This document shows, one piece after another, positions 39,052 through 47,897 of a stretch of 64,000 bases of DNA. Both the position numbers and the translations under genes were made by a program. This DNA comes from Agromyces badenianii (GTDB lineage: Bacteria > Actinomycetota > Actinomycetes > Actinomycetales > Microbacteriaceae): positions 1,798,001 to 1,862,000 of the forward strand of contig NZ_CP028913.1 in the NCBI RefSeq assembly GCF_003070885.1, given 5' to 3'. The notes under the pieces were generated by a model that had not been told where the DNA came from, did no database searches, and was given only the letters and a program-made list of their open reading frames with translations. Positions within the stretch are counted from its first letter, which is position 1. Each line of letters starts with the position of its first letter.

Positions 39052-40284
39052 TCAGCGGTCGAACGACGTGGCGCGAGCGGCGAGCCCGGCACGGGCCGCC
39101 TGAGCGTGCGCCGCGGGCAGCGCCGCGAGGAAGGCGTCGACGTCGGCACCGGTCGAGCTGTGCCCGATCGTGACGCGGAGCGCCCCACGCGCATCGGCTT
39201 CCGAACGCCCCATGGCCATGAGCACGTGCGAGGGTTCGGGCACGCCGGCCTGGCAGGCCGATCCGGTCGACACCGCCACACCGGCCGCGTCGAGCAGGAA
39301 GAGCAGCGAGTCGCCTTCGCAGCCCGGGAACGAGAAGTGCGCGTTGCCGGGCAGTCGGCCGCCGGCCGAGGCGTCGCCCGAGAGCCGCGCCTCGGGCACC
39401 GCGTCGACGACGCCGTCGATCAGGCGGTCGCGGAGCGTCGCCATGCGAGCGGTGTCGGCCTCGAGACGCGCCGCCACGACCGATGCCGCAGCCGCGAACG
39501 ATGCAGCTGCCGCGACATCCTGGGTGCCCGAGCGCACCTTGCGCTGCTGCCCGCCGCCGTGGATGAGCGGCTCGACGGCCGCTGAGCGGTCGAGCACGAG
39601 CGCGCCGATGCCGGCGGGGCCGCCGATCTTGTGCGCCGAGACGCTGAGGGCGACGAGCCCGGCGCCGCGAGCGGCCTCGGTCGCGCGCCTGATGCCGCGG
39701 AAGTCGATCGGCACCTGCCCGTACGCCGCGATGGCATCGACGTGCAGCGGCACACCGGCGCGCGCGGCGAGCCGGGCGACCTCCTCGACGCGCTGGATCG
39801 TTCCGACCTCGTTGTTCGCCCAGAGCATCGTGACGAGGGCCACGGATGCCGCGCCGCGGGCGAGTTCCGCGGCGAGCACGTCGAGGCGCACGCGCCCCAC
39901 CTCGTCGAGCGGGATCTCGACCACTTCGGCGCCGTCGTGCTCGGCGAGCCACTCGACGGTGTCGATCGTCGCGTGATGCTCGCCCGCCGGCACGAGGATC
40001 CGGCGGCGGGCAGCGCCGGTGGCGGCATCCTCGCGCCGCTGCCACCAGATGCCCTTGATCGCGAGGTTCACGGCCTCGGTGCCGTTGCCCGTGAACACGA
40101 CCTCGATGCCGTCGGCGCCGAGCGTCGCCGCGATGCGCTCGCGCGATTCCTCGAGCAGCCGTTTCGCCTGCTGGCCGGCACTGTGGATCGAGGCGGGATT
40201 GCCGACCACGGCGAGCGCGGCGGTCAGCGCGTCGACGGCCTCCGGCAGCATCGGGGTCGTCGCGGCGTGATCGAGATAGACCAT
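39052..40284 (-). CDS. Cysteine desulfurase (NifS/IscS type)
   Basis: PLP enzyme that takes sulfur from cysteine for tRNA thiolation or Fe-S clusters. In 410 residues: YLDHAATTP start, [14 protein letters not shown]-binding Lys219 in [14 protein letters not shown], and the mobile catalytic loop with Cys in [16 protein letters not shown] sequence precedes the ATG and supports this start over longer frames. Head-to-tail with mnmA, which is the likely sulfur acceptor. Confidence 0.96.
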   Translation of the reverse strand: MVYLDHAATTPMLPEAVDALTAALAVVGNPASIHSAGQQAKRLLEESRERIAATLGADGIEVVFTGNGTEAVNLAIKGIWWQRREDAATGAARRRILVPAGEHHATIDTVEWLAEHDGAEVVEIPLDEVGRVRLDVLAAELARGAASVALVTMLWANNEVGTIQRVEEVARLAARAGVPLHVDAIAAYGQVPIDFRGIRRATEAARGAGLVALSVSAHKIGGPAGIGALVLDRSAAVEPLIHGGGQQRKVRSGTQDVAAAASFAAAASVVAARLEADTARMATLRDRLIDGVVDAVPEARLSGDASAGGRLPGNAHFSFPGCEGDSLLFLLDAAGVAVSTGSACQAGVPEPSHVLMAMGRSEADARGALRVTIGHSSTGADVDAFLAALPAAHAQAARAGLAARATSFDR

Positions 40285-40376
40285 CTGCCCTCCAACCCTG
40301 AACGTGTGTCGTGTGCGGCCCGATGCCGTGCCCGGCGCCGTCTGCGCGCCCGCGCGGGCGTTGCACCGCCACGAAC

Positions 40377-40382
40377 TACTGT
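40377..40382 (+). promoter_or_regulatory. Leaderless-type -10 (TACTGT) for glgX
   Basis: Ends 7 nt before the ATG at 40390, in the 105-nt divergent gap with the cysteine desulfurase. No Shine-Dalgarno sequence. Confidence 0.4.
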
Positions 40383-40389
40383 AGATCGC

Positions 40390-42477
40390 ATGCCTGAGCG
40401 CGATCCCCTGCACGACCTCGGCGTTCGTGTCGGTGCCGACGGCGGGGTCGCCCGGGTCTGGTCCGAGCACGCGACCTCGGTCGAGCTCGTCGTCTTCGAC
40501 GCCGACGACCTCGACTGGGCGGTCAGTCGCACGCCGCTCGCGCGCGACGAGCACGGCGTGTGGCACGGCGAGTCGCCAGAGCTCCGGCCGGGTGCCCACT
40601 ACGGACTCCGAGTCGACGGCCCGGCGGGGGTCGAGCACGCCTTCAATCCGGTGCACACCCTCCTCGATCCGTACGCCCGCGGGCTCACCCGAGCCGAGGA
40701 CGGCTCATGGCGCGGTGTCGCGCTCGAACCGCTCACCGCGACCGGCTTCGAGTGGGGCGCCTCCGCGAAACCGCGCGTGCCGCTCGATCGCACCGTGGTC
40801 TACGAGACCCACGTGCGCGGCTTCTCGAAGCAGAATCCGGCGGTTCCCGAACGGTTGCGCGGCACCTACGCCGGACTCGCACATGACGCCTCCCTCGAGT
40901 ACCTCACGGGGCTCGGCGTCACGACGATCGAGCTTCTTCCGGTGCACGCCTTCGTGACTGAGGAACGCCTCGTGCGCCAGGGCAAGCTCAACTACTGGGG
41001 CTACAACACGCTCGCGTTCTTCACCGCCCACGCTCCGTACGCGAGTGCCGCGGCGCGGGCGGAGGGTGCCGGCGCCGTGCGCCGCGAGTTCGCCGGCATG
41101 GTGCGCCGACTGCACGAGGCCGGCCTCGAGGTGGTGCTCGACGTCGTCTACAACCACACCGCCGAGGAGGGGCGCGAGGGTCCGACCTACTCGTTCCGCG
41201 GCATCGACAATGCCGCGTACTACCGGCACGACGCGCACGGCCACTACGTCGACACGACCGGCTGCGGCAACAGCCTCGATTTCGCGGGCGAGGCCCCCCA
41301 GCGACTCGTGCTCGACTCGCTGCGGTACTTCGCCGAGGAGTTGCAGGTCGACGGGTTCCGTCTCGATCTGGCCGTGACGCTCGGCCGCGACGAGCACGAG
41401 GCATTCACCCCCGAGCATCCGCTGCTGCGCGCCATGCTCGACGACCCCGTGATCGGGGCATCGAAGCTCATCGTCGAGCCATGGGACGTCGGACCCGGCG
41501 GCTGGCAGACGGGCGGCTTCCCGGCCGGGTTCTCGGAGTGGAACGATCGCTATCGCGACCGGATGCGCGACTTCTGGCTCGGCGACCTGCGCCGCGAGCG
41601 CGAGACGGGTTCGGCGGGCAGTGGCATCGGCCGCTTCGCGACCCGCCTCGCGGGTTCGGCGAACACGTTCTCGACCGATCGCGGGCCGCTCGCGAGCCTC
41701 AACTTCGTGACCGCGCACGACGGCTTCACGCTCGCCGACCTGACCGCCTACGACGTCAAGCACAATCAGGGCAACGGCGAGGGCAACCGCGACGGCACCG
41801 ACTCGAACAACTCCTACAACCACGGCGTCGAGGGCGAAGCATCCGACCCGGCGATCCGAGCGGCTCGGCGACGAAGCATCCGGAACCTCGTGGGCACCCT
41901 GCTGCTCTCGGCGGGCGTGCCGATGCTCACTGCGGGCGACGAGTTCGGCCGCAGCCAGCGCGGCAACAACAATGCCTACTGCCATGACTCGCCGCTCTCC
42001 TGGCTCGCCTGGAATCCCGCCGACCGCGCCAGGTTCGCGCCCGAGCTGCTCGAGACGGTGCGCCACCTGATCAGGCTCCGCGCCGAGAATCCCGCCCTGC
42101 GACCCCGCCGATTCGGCCAGCTGGGCGAGGATATCCCGAGCGCGTCGCAGATGCACTGGTTCAACGCCGACGGCGAGACCATGGGCTTCGACGACTGGGA
42201 CTCCCCCGCCGAGCGCACGCTGCAGTACCTCGCCGTCTCCACGCCAGAGACCGAGGCGCTCAACCGCATCCTTCTCGTCGTGCACGCGCACGAGTCGAGC
42301 GCCGGCATCGTGCTGCCCGAGCACGATGGCGTGACCGCGTACACGCTGCTGTGGGACTCCGCCGACGAGGCCCCCTCGAGCGCCACGCCCGCCGTGGCGC
42401 CCGGCACCCGCGTCGAGGTCGACGCGCAGTCGATGCAGCTCTACCGCGCCGAGGGCGGTCGCGGAGGCGGAGCCTGA
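40390..42477 (+). CDS. glgX: Glycogen debranching enzyme, GlgX/TreX type
   Basis: GH13 isoamylase-type enzyme hydrolysing alpha-1,6 branches of limit dextrins. In 695 residues: an N-terminal CBM48 domain (VWSEHATSVELVVFD), then the catalytic barrel with VVYNHTAE, nucleophile Asp326 in DGFRLDLA, acid Glu363 in LIVEPWDVG, TAHDGFTLADL with the third Asp, and a C-terminal beta domain. Overlaps the downstream deacylase by 1 nt (TGATG). Part of the glycogen cluster to 50.1 kb. Confidence 0.97.
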   Translation: MPERDPLHDLGVRVGADGGVARVWSEHATSVELVVFDADDLDWAVSRTPLARDEHGVWHGESPELRPGAHYGLRVDGPAGVEHAFNPVHTLLDPYARGLTRAEDGSWRGVALEPLTATGFEWGASAKPRVPLDRTVVYETHVRGFSKQNPAVPERLRGTYAGLAHDASLEYLTGLGVTTIELLPVHAFVTEERLVRQGKLNYWGYNTLAFFTAHAPYASAAARAEGAGAVRREFAGMVRRLHEAGLEVVLDVVYNHTAEEGREGPTYSFRGIDNAAYYRHDAHGHYVDTTGCGNSLDFAGEAPQRLVLDSLRYFAEELQVDGFRLDLAVTLGRDEHEAFTPEHPLLRAMLDDPVIGASKLIVEPWDVGPGGWQTGGFPAGFSEWNDRYRDRMRDFWLGDLRRERETGSAGSGIGRFATRLAGSANTFSTDRGPLASLNFVTAHDGFTLADLTAYDVKHNQGNGEGNRDGTDSNNSYNHGVEGEASDPAIRAARRRSIRNLVGTLLLSAGVPMLTAGDEFGRSQRGNNNAYCHDSPLSWLAWNPADRARFAPELLETVRHLIRLRAENPALRPRRFGQLGEDIPSASQMHWFNADGETMGFDDWDSPAERTLQYLAVSTPETEALNRILLVVHAHESSAGIVLPEHDGVTAYTLLWDSADEAPSSATPAVAPGTRVEVDAQSMQLYRAEGGRGGGA

Positions 42478-42974
42478 TGGCCAGGCGATCGGATGCCTCG
42501 GCCGGCACCCCCGCGACCCTCGCGCTCGCTCGCGCCGGGGTCGCCTTCACCGCGCTCGGCTATGAGCACGACCCGCGCGTCGCTGCCTACGGCCTCGAAG
42601 CCGCCGACAAGCTCGGCCTCGACCCCGACCGCGTGTTCAAGACGCTGCTCGTGACCGTCGACGGCTCGCTCGCCGTCGGCATCGTGCCCGTCGCGATGCA
42701 GCTCGACCTGAAAGCGCTCGCCGGCGCGCTCGGCGGCAAGCGCGCAGAGATGGCCGACCCTGCGGTGGCGGAACGCAAGACGGGGTACGTCGTCGGGGGC
42801 ATCAGCCCCATCGGCCAGAAGACCGCGCTGCCGACGGTGCTCGACGAATCGGCCATCATCTGCGAGTCGATCTACGTCTCGGGCGGCCGGCGCGGCCTCG
42901 ATCTCGAGCTCGCGCCCGACGACCTCATCGCGGTGACGGGCGGCCGCTACGCCCCGATCGCCCGCGCCCGCTGA
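42477..42974 (+). CDS. Aminoacyl-tRNA deacylase, YbaK/EbsC type
   Basis: Trans-editing protein that hydrolyses Cys-tRNA(Pro) or similar mischarged tRNAs. In 165 residues: RVFKTLLVTVDGSLAVGIVPV containing the conserved Lys, KRAEMADPAVAERKTGYVVGGISPIG matching the YbaK core, and ICESIYVSGGRRGLDLEL. Its ATG overlaps the glgX stop, an odd pairing in function that probably reflects compact gene packing. A 15-bp inverted repeat follows. Confidence 0.94.
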   Translation: MARRSDASAGTPATLALARAGVAFTALGYEHDPRVAAYGLEAADKLGLDPDRVFKTLLVTVDGSLAVGIVPVAMQLDLKALAGALGGKRAEMADPAVAERKTGYVVGGISPIGQKTALPTVLDESAIICESIYVSGGRRGLDLELAPDDLIAVTGGRYAPIARAR

Positions 42975-43028
42975 CGCGCGCGCCACGGTTGGCGTCGCGA
43001 CCGGCGCGCGAAGTGTTCTGTCCTTCCG

Positions 43029-43094
43029 GCGGATATACGATCCACCACCCCGAGTTCTCCTGCCGTAAACCGGCGCGCCGGATCGTATATCCGC
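43029..43094. repeat. Perfect 15-bp inverted repeat between convergent genes
   Basis: Arms 43029-43043 (GCGGATATACGATCC) and 43080-43094 are exact reverse complements with a 36-nt spacer. They are AT-richer than their surroundings. Located between the YbaK and glgP stops. There is no T tract; it may be a two-way terminator, an extragenic palindrome or a protein site. Confidence 0.85.
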
Positions 43095-43135
43095 ACTGGT
43101 GACACGGCATGACGTCGAGCGTCGGCCGAGAGAGA

Positions 43136-45697
43136 TCAGTCGGCGACGGCGACGAGGCCGAGCTCGGCGGTCGACCGCAGCAGCGGATGCCGCGGCACCA
43201 CGCGCACCGTATAGCCGAACGCCCCGGCACGGTCGAGCACGACGGCGCCCGTGTAGAGGCGTTGCCCCGCCGGGACCTGCGCTGCGGGATCGACCTCGAG
43301 GGCCGCCCGCCGCACGGCGTCGATCGTGTCGTCGGCGCGGCTGCGCCCGTAGACGACCTCGACCGTGACGTCGTCGGGCGTCAGCTCGCCGAGCTCGACG
43401 TAGGCGCGGAGCCGCAGCTCGTCGCCGACGTGCGGCGCCTCCACGCCGCCCGATTCGACATGCACGACGTCGACGCCCGGCCAGGCCGCGTGCACCCTGC
43501 CGCTCCACGCCGAGAGCTCCCGCGCGCCCCGCGCACCCTCGGCCGAGACCGCGGCGAAGTGTTCGGCGGCAGGCCGGTACAACCGCTCGACGTACTCGCG
43601 CACCATGCGATCGGCGCCGAGTTCGGGCGCGAGCACGGCGAGGGTCTCGCGCACTCGCCGCACCCATTCCACCGGCACGCCGTCGCCGTCGCGCTCGTAG
43701 TACCTCGTGGCGACGCGGTGCTCGAGCAGGTCGTAGAGCGCCGCCGCCTCGAGCGCGTCCCGCTCGCCGGCATCTCCGGCTGCATCGGCCGACGGGATCA
43801 CCCAGCCGTAGTCGTCGCCGGCGAACTCGGCCCACCAGCCGTCGAGGATCGACAGGTTCAGCGCACCGTTCATCGCCGCCTTCATGCCCGAGGTGCCGCA
43901 CGCCTCGAGCGGCCGCAGCGGATTGTTGAGCCACACGTCGCACCCCGGGTAGAGCAGCTCGGCCATGCCCATGTCGTAGTCGGGCAGGAACACGATGCGT
44001 TCGCGCAGCTCGGGCCGCTGCGCGAACTGCACGAGCTGCTGGATGAGCCGCTTGCCCTCGTCGTCGGCCGGATGCGACTTGCCGGCGATGACGAACTGCA
44101 CCGGTCGCTCGGAGTTCGTGAGGATCGAAGTCAACCGCTCGGGATCGGCCAGCATGAGCGTCAACCGCTTGTAGGTCGGCACGCGCCGGGCGAAGCCGAC
44201 CGTGAGCGTGTCGGGGTCGAGCACCCGCGAGACCCATTTCGGCGGCTCGGCGCCGGAGTGCTGATCCCGCCAGGCCGCAGCGAGGCGGCGGCGCGCGTCT
44301 TCCACGAGCTGCAGGCGCATGGCCCGCTTGACCGTCCAGAACTCGGCGTCGGCGAGCGCGGGGCTGCGCCAGTCGGCGTGCTCGGTGTCCCCGGTGCCGA
44401 GCCGCGTCTCGGCGACCGCGAGCAGGGCCGGGTCAGTCCAGGTCGGCGCGTGCACGCCGTTCGTGATGGAGGTGATCGGCACCTCCTCGGCGTCGAAGCC
44501 CGGCCACAGCTCCCCGAACATGCGCCGGCTCACCTCGCCGTGGAGTTTCGAGACGCCGTTGGCGTGCTGGGCGAGCCGCAGGCCCATCACGGCCATGTTG
44601 AACGCGCTCGTCGCCGGGTCCGCGCCGGGCTCCACCCCGAGCGCGAGTGCATCCGCCGGGTCGACGCCGGGCAGCAGCGAACCCGACAGGTACCGTTCGA
44701 CGAGCGCCCGGTCGAAGCGGTCGATGCCCGCCGGCACGGGTGTGTGGGTCGTGAAGACGGTGCCCGCGCGCACGAGTTGCAACGCCGCCGCGAACGAGAG
44801 ACCCTCGCCGATGTAGGTCGCGATGCGCTCGAGCCCGAGGAAGCCCGCGTGGCCCTCGTTCATGTGGAACACGTCGGGCGCCGGGCTTCCGCTGAGTTCG
44901 GTCCACGCTCGCACCGCGCGAGCGCCGCCGATGCCGAGCAGCAGCTCCTGCAGCAGTCGGTGCTCGCCGCCGCCTCCGTAGAGCCGGTCGGTGACCGAGC
45001 GCAGCTCATCGCTGTTGGCCGGGATGTCGGTGTCGAGCAGCAGCAGCGGAATGCGTCCGACCGCGGCCTTCCACACGCGTGCGTGCAGTGAGCGATCGTC
45101 GGGCAGGGCGAGCGTCACCTGCACCGGCGCACCGTCGGGCGTGCGCAGCACCGAGAGCGGCAGGCCGTCGGGGTCGAGCACGGGGTAGCGCTCCTGCTGC
45201 CAGCCGTCGGGCGAGATCGACTGCGAGAAGTACCCCGCCTTGTAGAAGAGGCCGACGCCCACGAGCGGCACGCCCAGGTCGGATGCCGCCTTCAGATGAT
45301 CGCCCGCGAGGATGCCGAGACCGCCCGAGTACTGCGGCAGCGCCGCAGTGATCCCGAACTCGGGCGAGAAGTACGCGACCGTGCGCGGCGCCGCGGCCCC
45401 GAGGGACTGGAACCAGCGCGGCTCGGCGAGGTAGTCGCGAAGATCGGAGCGTTGGCGCTCGGCCCATTCGACGTAGCCGTCGTCGCCCGCCAGCTCGTCG
45501 AGTCGGGCCGGGTCGACCTCGCCGAGGAACGCCACGGGGTCTCGCTCGGAGGTGCGCCAGAGCTCGGGGTCGATGTGCTGGAACAGCCGCCGCGTCGGTT
45601 CGTGCCACGACCAGCGGAGGTTTCCGGCGAGTTCCTCGAGCGCAGCGAGCTGGGGCGGGATGACCGCACGGACCGTGAACTTGCGAATCGGCTTCAC
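43136..45697 (-). CDS. glgP: Alpha-glucan (glycogen) phosphorylase
   Basis: Releases glucose-1-phosphate from alpha-1,4-glucan ends. The 853-residue protein is of the actinobacterial/archaeal phosphorylase type with an N-terminal DUF3417 domain (LAALEELAGNLRWSWHEPTRRLF), then SPEFGI, YSGGLGILAGDHLKAASDLGVP, PVLNEGH-equivalent FHMNEGHAGFLGLERI, and PLP-binding Lys in GTSGMKAAMNGALNLS. The start is GTG, chosen from the family N-terminus; TAGGGT is 7 nt upstream. A much longer open frame upstream is spurious. Divergent from glgE. Confidence 0.96.
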   Translation of the reverse strand: MKPIRKFTVRAVIPPQLAALEELAGNLRWSWHEPTRRLFQHIDPELWRTSERDPVAFLGEVDPARLDELAGDDGYVEWAERQRSDLRDYLAEPRWFQSLGAAAPRTVAYFSPEFGITAALPQYSGGLGILAGDHLKAASDLGVPLVGVGLFYKAGYFSQSISPDGWQQERYPVLDPDGLPLSVLRTPDGAPVQVTLALPDDRSLHARVWKAAVGRIPLLLLDTDIPANSDELRSVTDRLYGGGGEHRLLQELLLGIGGARAVRAWTELSGSPAPDVFHMNEGHAGFLGLERIATYIGEGLSFAAALQLVRAGTVFTTHTPVPAGIDRFDRALVERYLSGSLLPGVDPADALALGVEPGADPATSAFNMAVMGLRLAQHANGVSKLHGEVSRRMFGELWPGFDAEEVPITSITNGVHAPTWTDPALLAVAETRLGTGDTEHADWRSPALADAEFWTVKRAMRLQLVEDARRRLAAAWRDQHSGAEPPKWVSRVLDPDTLTVGFARRVPTYKRLTLMLADPERLTSILTNSERPVQFVIAGKSHPADDEGKRLIQQLVQFAQRPELRERIVFLPDYDMGMAELLYPGCDVWLNNPLRPLEACGTSGMKAAMNGALNLSILDGWWAEFAGDDYGWVIPSADAAGDAGERDALEAAALYDLLEHRVATRYYERDGDGVPVEWVRRVRETLAVLAPELGADRMVREYVERLYRPAAEHFAAVSAEGARGARELSAWSGRVHAAWPGVDVVHVESGGVEAPHVGDELRLRAYVELGELTPDDVTVEVVYGRSRADDTIDAVRRAALEVDPAAQVPAGQRLYTGAVVLDRAGAFGYTVRVVPRHPLLRSTAELGLVAVAD

Positions 45698-45704
45698 GGG
45701 CTCC

Positions 45705-45710
45705 ACCCTA
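45705..45710 (-). promoter_or_regulatory. Leaderless-type -10 (TAGGGT, minus strand) for glgP
   Basis: Ends 7 nt before the GTG at 45697; GGAG between the two could also act as a weak Shine-Dalgarno sequence. Confidence 0.4.
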
Positions 45711-45851
45711 GGTCGGGCGTGTGTCGAACGCGTGAACGGGCGGACTCCGAATCGCTCGCGCCGGATCGAGCCGGGCCCGCCCTCGGCACACTCGAGTCCG
45801 TTCTCTGCCGGCCGCGAGCCGTTTCGCCTACTGGCCCCCACCGAGATCAGA

Positions 45852-45857
45852 TACGGT
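45852..45857 (+). promoter_or_regulatory. Leaderless-type -10 (TACGGT) for glgE
   Basis: Ends 6 nt before the GTG at 45864, in the 166-nt divergent gap with glgP. No Shine-Dalgarno sequence. Confidence 0.45.
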
Positions 45858-45863
45858 CGAACC

Positions 45864-47897
45864 GTGACGACTGCCCCTGCGCACGCCGGCCGCATCCCCG
45901 TGACCCGGCTCACCCCCGCCCTGCCCGACGCGCGTTGGCGCCCCAAGGCGTTCGAGGGCGAGGTCGTGCCATTCCGTGCCACGGTCTTCCGAGAGGGCCA
46001 CGACCAGGTGGGCGCGATGCTCGTCATCACGAGCCCCGCGGGTGTGCAGCGACGCGAGCGGATGTCTCCGCTCGCGGCCGGCACCGACCGCTGGGAGGCC
46101 GAGGTCCTCCTCGACGAGACCGGCGAGTGGCACTGGCACGTCACGGGGTTCGACGACGAGGTCGCGACCTGGCGGCACGACGCCGCGCTCAAGGTCGACG
46201 CCGGGGTCGACGCCGAGCTCATGTTCGAGATCGGCGCGCGTCTCATCGATCGGGCCGTCGCCGAGAAGACGCGGCCGCTCGCGGCACGCAAGCGGCTCAC
46301 GGCGCTCGCCGCCGCGCTGCGCGAGCGCGAGGCATCCGTCGCCGATCGTCGCGCGCTCATCGACGACCCAGCACTCCTCGAGTTCGAGGTGCGCCCGCTC
46401 GCGCGTCTGACGACGGACTCGCCCGAGCACACGATCGTCGTCGAGCGCCGCCGCGCCGGGGTGGGTTCGTGGTACGAGTTCTTCCCGCGGTCGGAGGGGG
46501 CGAAGCAGCTGAAGGACGGCAGCTGGAAGTCGGGCACCTTCCGCACTGCCGCCAAACGCCTCGACGGCGTCGCCGCCATGGGCTTCGACGTCGTCTACCT
46601 CCCGCCGATCCATCCGATCGGCGTCACCAACCGCAAGGGTCGCAACAACACCCTCGATCCCGGCCCGCACGACCCCGGTTCCCCGTGGGCGATCGGCGGA
46701 CCGCTCGCCGACGGCTCCCCCGGCGGTCACGACGCCGTGCACCCCGACCTCGGCACGCTCGCCGACTTCCGCGCCTTCGTGCGCCGGGCGGGTGCGCTCG
46801 GCATCGAGGTGGCGCTCGACCTCGCCCTGCAGGCCGCCCCCGACCACCCGTGGGTGACGGAGCATCCCGAGTGGTTCACCCAGCTGCCCGACGGCACGAT
46901 CCGCTACGCGGAGAACCCGCCGAAGAAGTACCAGGACATCTACCCGGTGAACTTCGACGACGACCCCGAGGGCATCTACGACGAGGTGCTGCGGGTCGTG
47001 CGTCACTGGATGAAGCAGGGCGTGCGCATCTTCCGAGTCGACAACCCGCACACGAAGCCGCTCGCGTTCTGGGAGCGGCTGATCGGCGCGGTCAACGCGG
47101 ATGACCCCGGGGTGATCTTCCTCGCCGAGGCGTTCACCCGACCGGCGATGATGCAGGCGCTCGCGATGGTGGGCTTCCAGCAGTCGTACTCGTACTTCAC
47201 CTGGCGCAACGCCAAGGCGGAGCTCGAGGAGTTCCTGACCTCGGTGTCTCAGGAGACCGCGGACTTCATGCGACCGAACCTGTTCGTGAACACTCCCGAC
47301 ATCCTCACCGAGTACCTGCAGTTCGGCGGACCGGCCGCTTTCACGGTGCGTGCGACGATCGCCGCGACCGCAGCACCCCTCTGGGGCGTCTACGCGGGCT
47401 TCGAGCACTTCGAGTCGGTAGCCCGGCCGGGCGCCGAAGAGGCGATCGACAACGAGAAGTACGAGTACAAGCCGCGCGACTTCGCCGCTGCCGAGCGCGA
47501 CGGTCGCTCGCTCGCGCTCTACCTCGGCATCCTCAACCGCATCCGCGCGGAGCATCCCGCGCTCGGACAGCTCCGCAACATCCGCTTCCACGCGAGCGAC
47601 GACGACTCGGTGCTCGTCTACTCGAAGCACCTCTCGGGCCGGTTCACCGGCACGGGGGGCCGACCGGGCGCCGACGACACGATCATCGTCGTCGCCAACG
47701 TCGACCCCCACTCGGTGCGGGAGACGACCGTGCATCTCGACCTCGAAGCGCTCGGGCTCGAACCCGGCACCCGGTTCGAGGTCGACGAGCTCGTCACCGG
47801 CGAACGCTGGGTCTGGGGAGACTCCAACTACGTGCGGCTCGACGCCTTCACCCGACCGGCGCACATCCTGCACGTGAGAAGAGTCGTCGATGCCTGA
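45864..47897 (+). CDS. glgE: Alpha-1,4-glucan:maltose-1-phosphate maltosyltransferase
   Basis: GH13_3 enzyme that extends alpha-glucan from maltose-1-phosphate. In 677 residues: the N-terminal domain found only in GlgE ([20 protein letters not shown]), helical insert, then the barrel with [11 protein letters not shown], nucleophile Asp393 in [12 protein letters not shown], acid Glu422 in [10 protein letters not shown], and [12 protein letters not shown]. The start is GTG. It overlaps glgB by 8 nt. No trehalose synthase, maltokinase or glgM/glgC is present in the window, so the source of maltose-1-phosphate lies elsewhere. Confidence 0.97.
   Translation: MTTAPAHAGRIPVTRLTPALPDARWRPKAFEGEVVPFRATVFREGHDQVGAMLVITSPAGVQRRERMSPLAAGTDRWEAEVLLDETGEWHWHVTGFDDEVATWRHDAALKVDAGVDAELMFEIGARLIDRAVAEKTRPLAARKRLTALAAALREREASVADRRALIDDPALLEFEVRPLARLTTDSPEHTIVVERRRAGVGSWYEFFPRSEGAKQLKDGSWKSGTFRTAAKRLDGVAAMGFDVVYLPPIHPIGVTNRKGRNNTLDPGPHDPGSPWAIGGPLADGSPGGHDAVHPDLGTLADFRAFVRRAGALGIEVALDLALQAAPDHPWVTEHPEWFTQLPDGTIRYAENPPKKYQDIYPVNFDDDPEGIYDEVLRVVRHWMKQGVRIFRVDNPHTKPLAFWERLIGAVNADDPGVIFLAEAFTRPAMMQALAMVGFQQSYSYFTWRNAKAELEEFLTSVSQETADFMRPNLFVNTPDILTEYLQFGGPAAFTVRATIAATAAPLWGVYAGFEHFESVARPGAEEAIDNEKYEYKPRDFAAAERDGRSLALYLGILNRIRAEHPALGQLRNIRFHASDDDSVLVYSKHLSGRFTGTGGRPGADDTIIVVANVDPHSVRETTVHLDLEALGLEPGTRFEVDELVTGERWVWGDSNYVRLDAFTRPAHILHVRRVVDA

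Noticed and set aside
39631..40389. In-frame extension of glgX upstream through the cysteine desulfurase region
   Set aside because: It opposes a certain gene, and the ATG at 40390 has a leaderless -10 and the family N-terminus.
45698..46579. Upstream extension of the glgP frame by 294 codons
   Set aside because: It runs opposite glgE and its Arg/Ser-rich translation has no homology to phosphorylase; the GTG at 45697 matches the family start.
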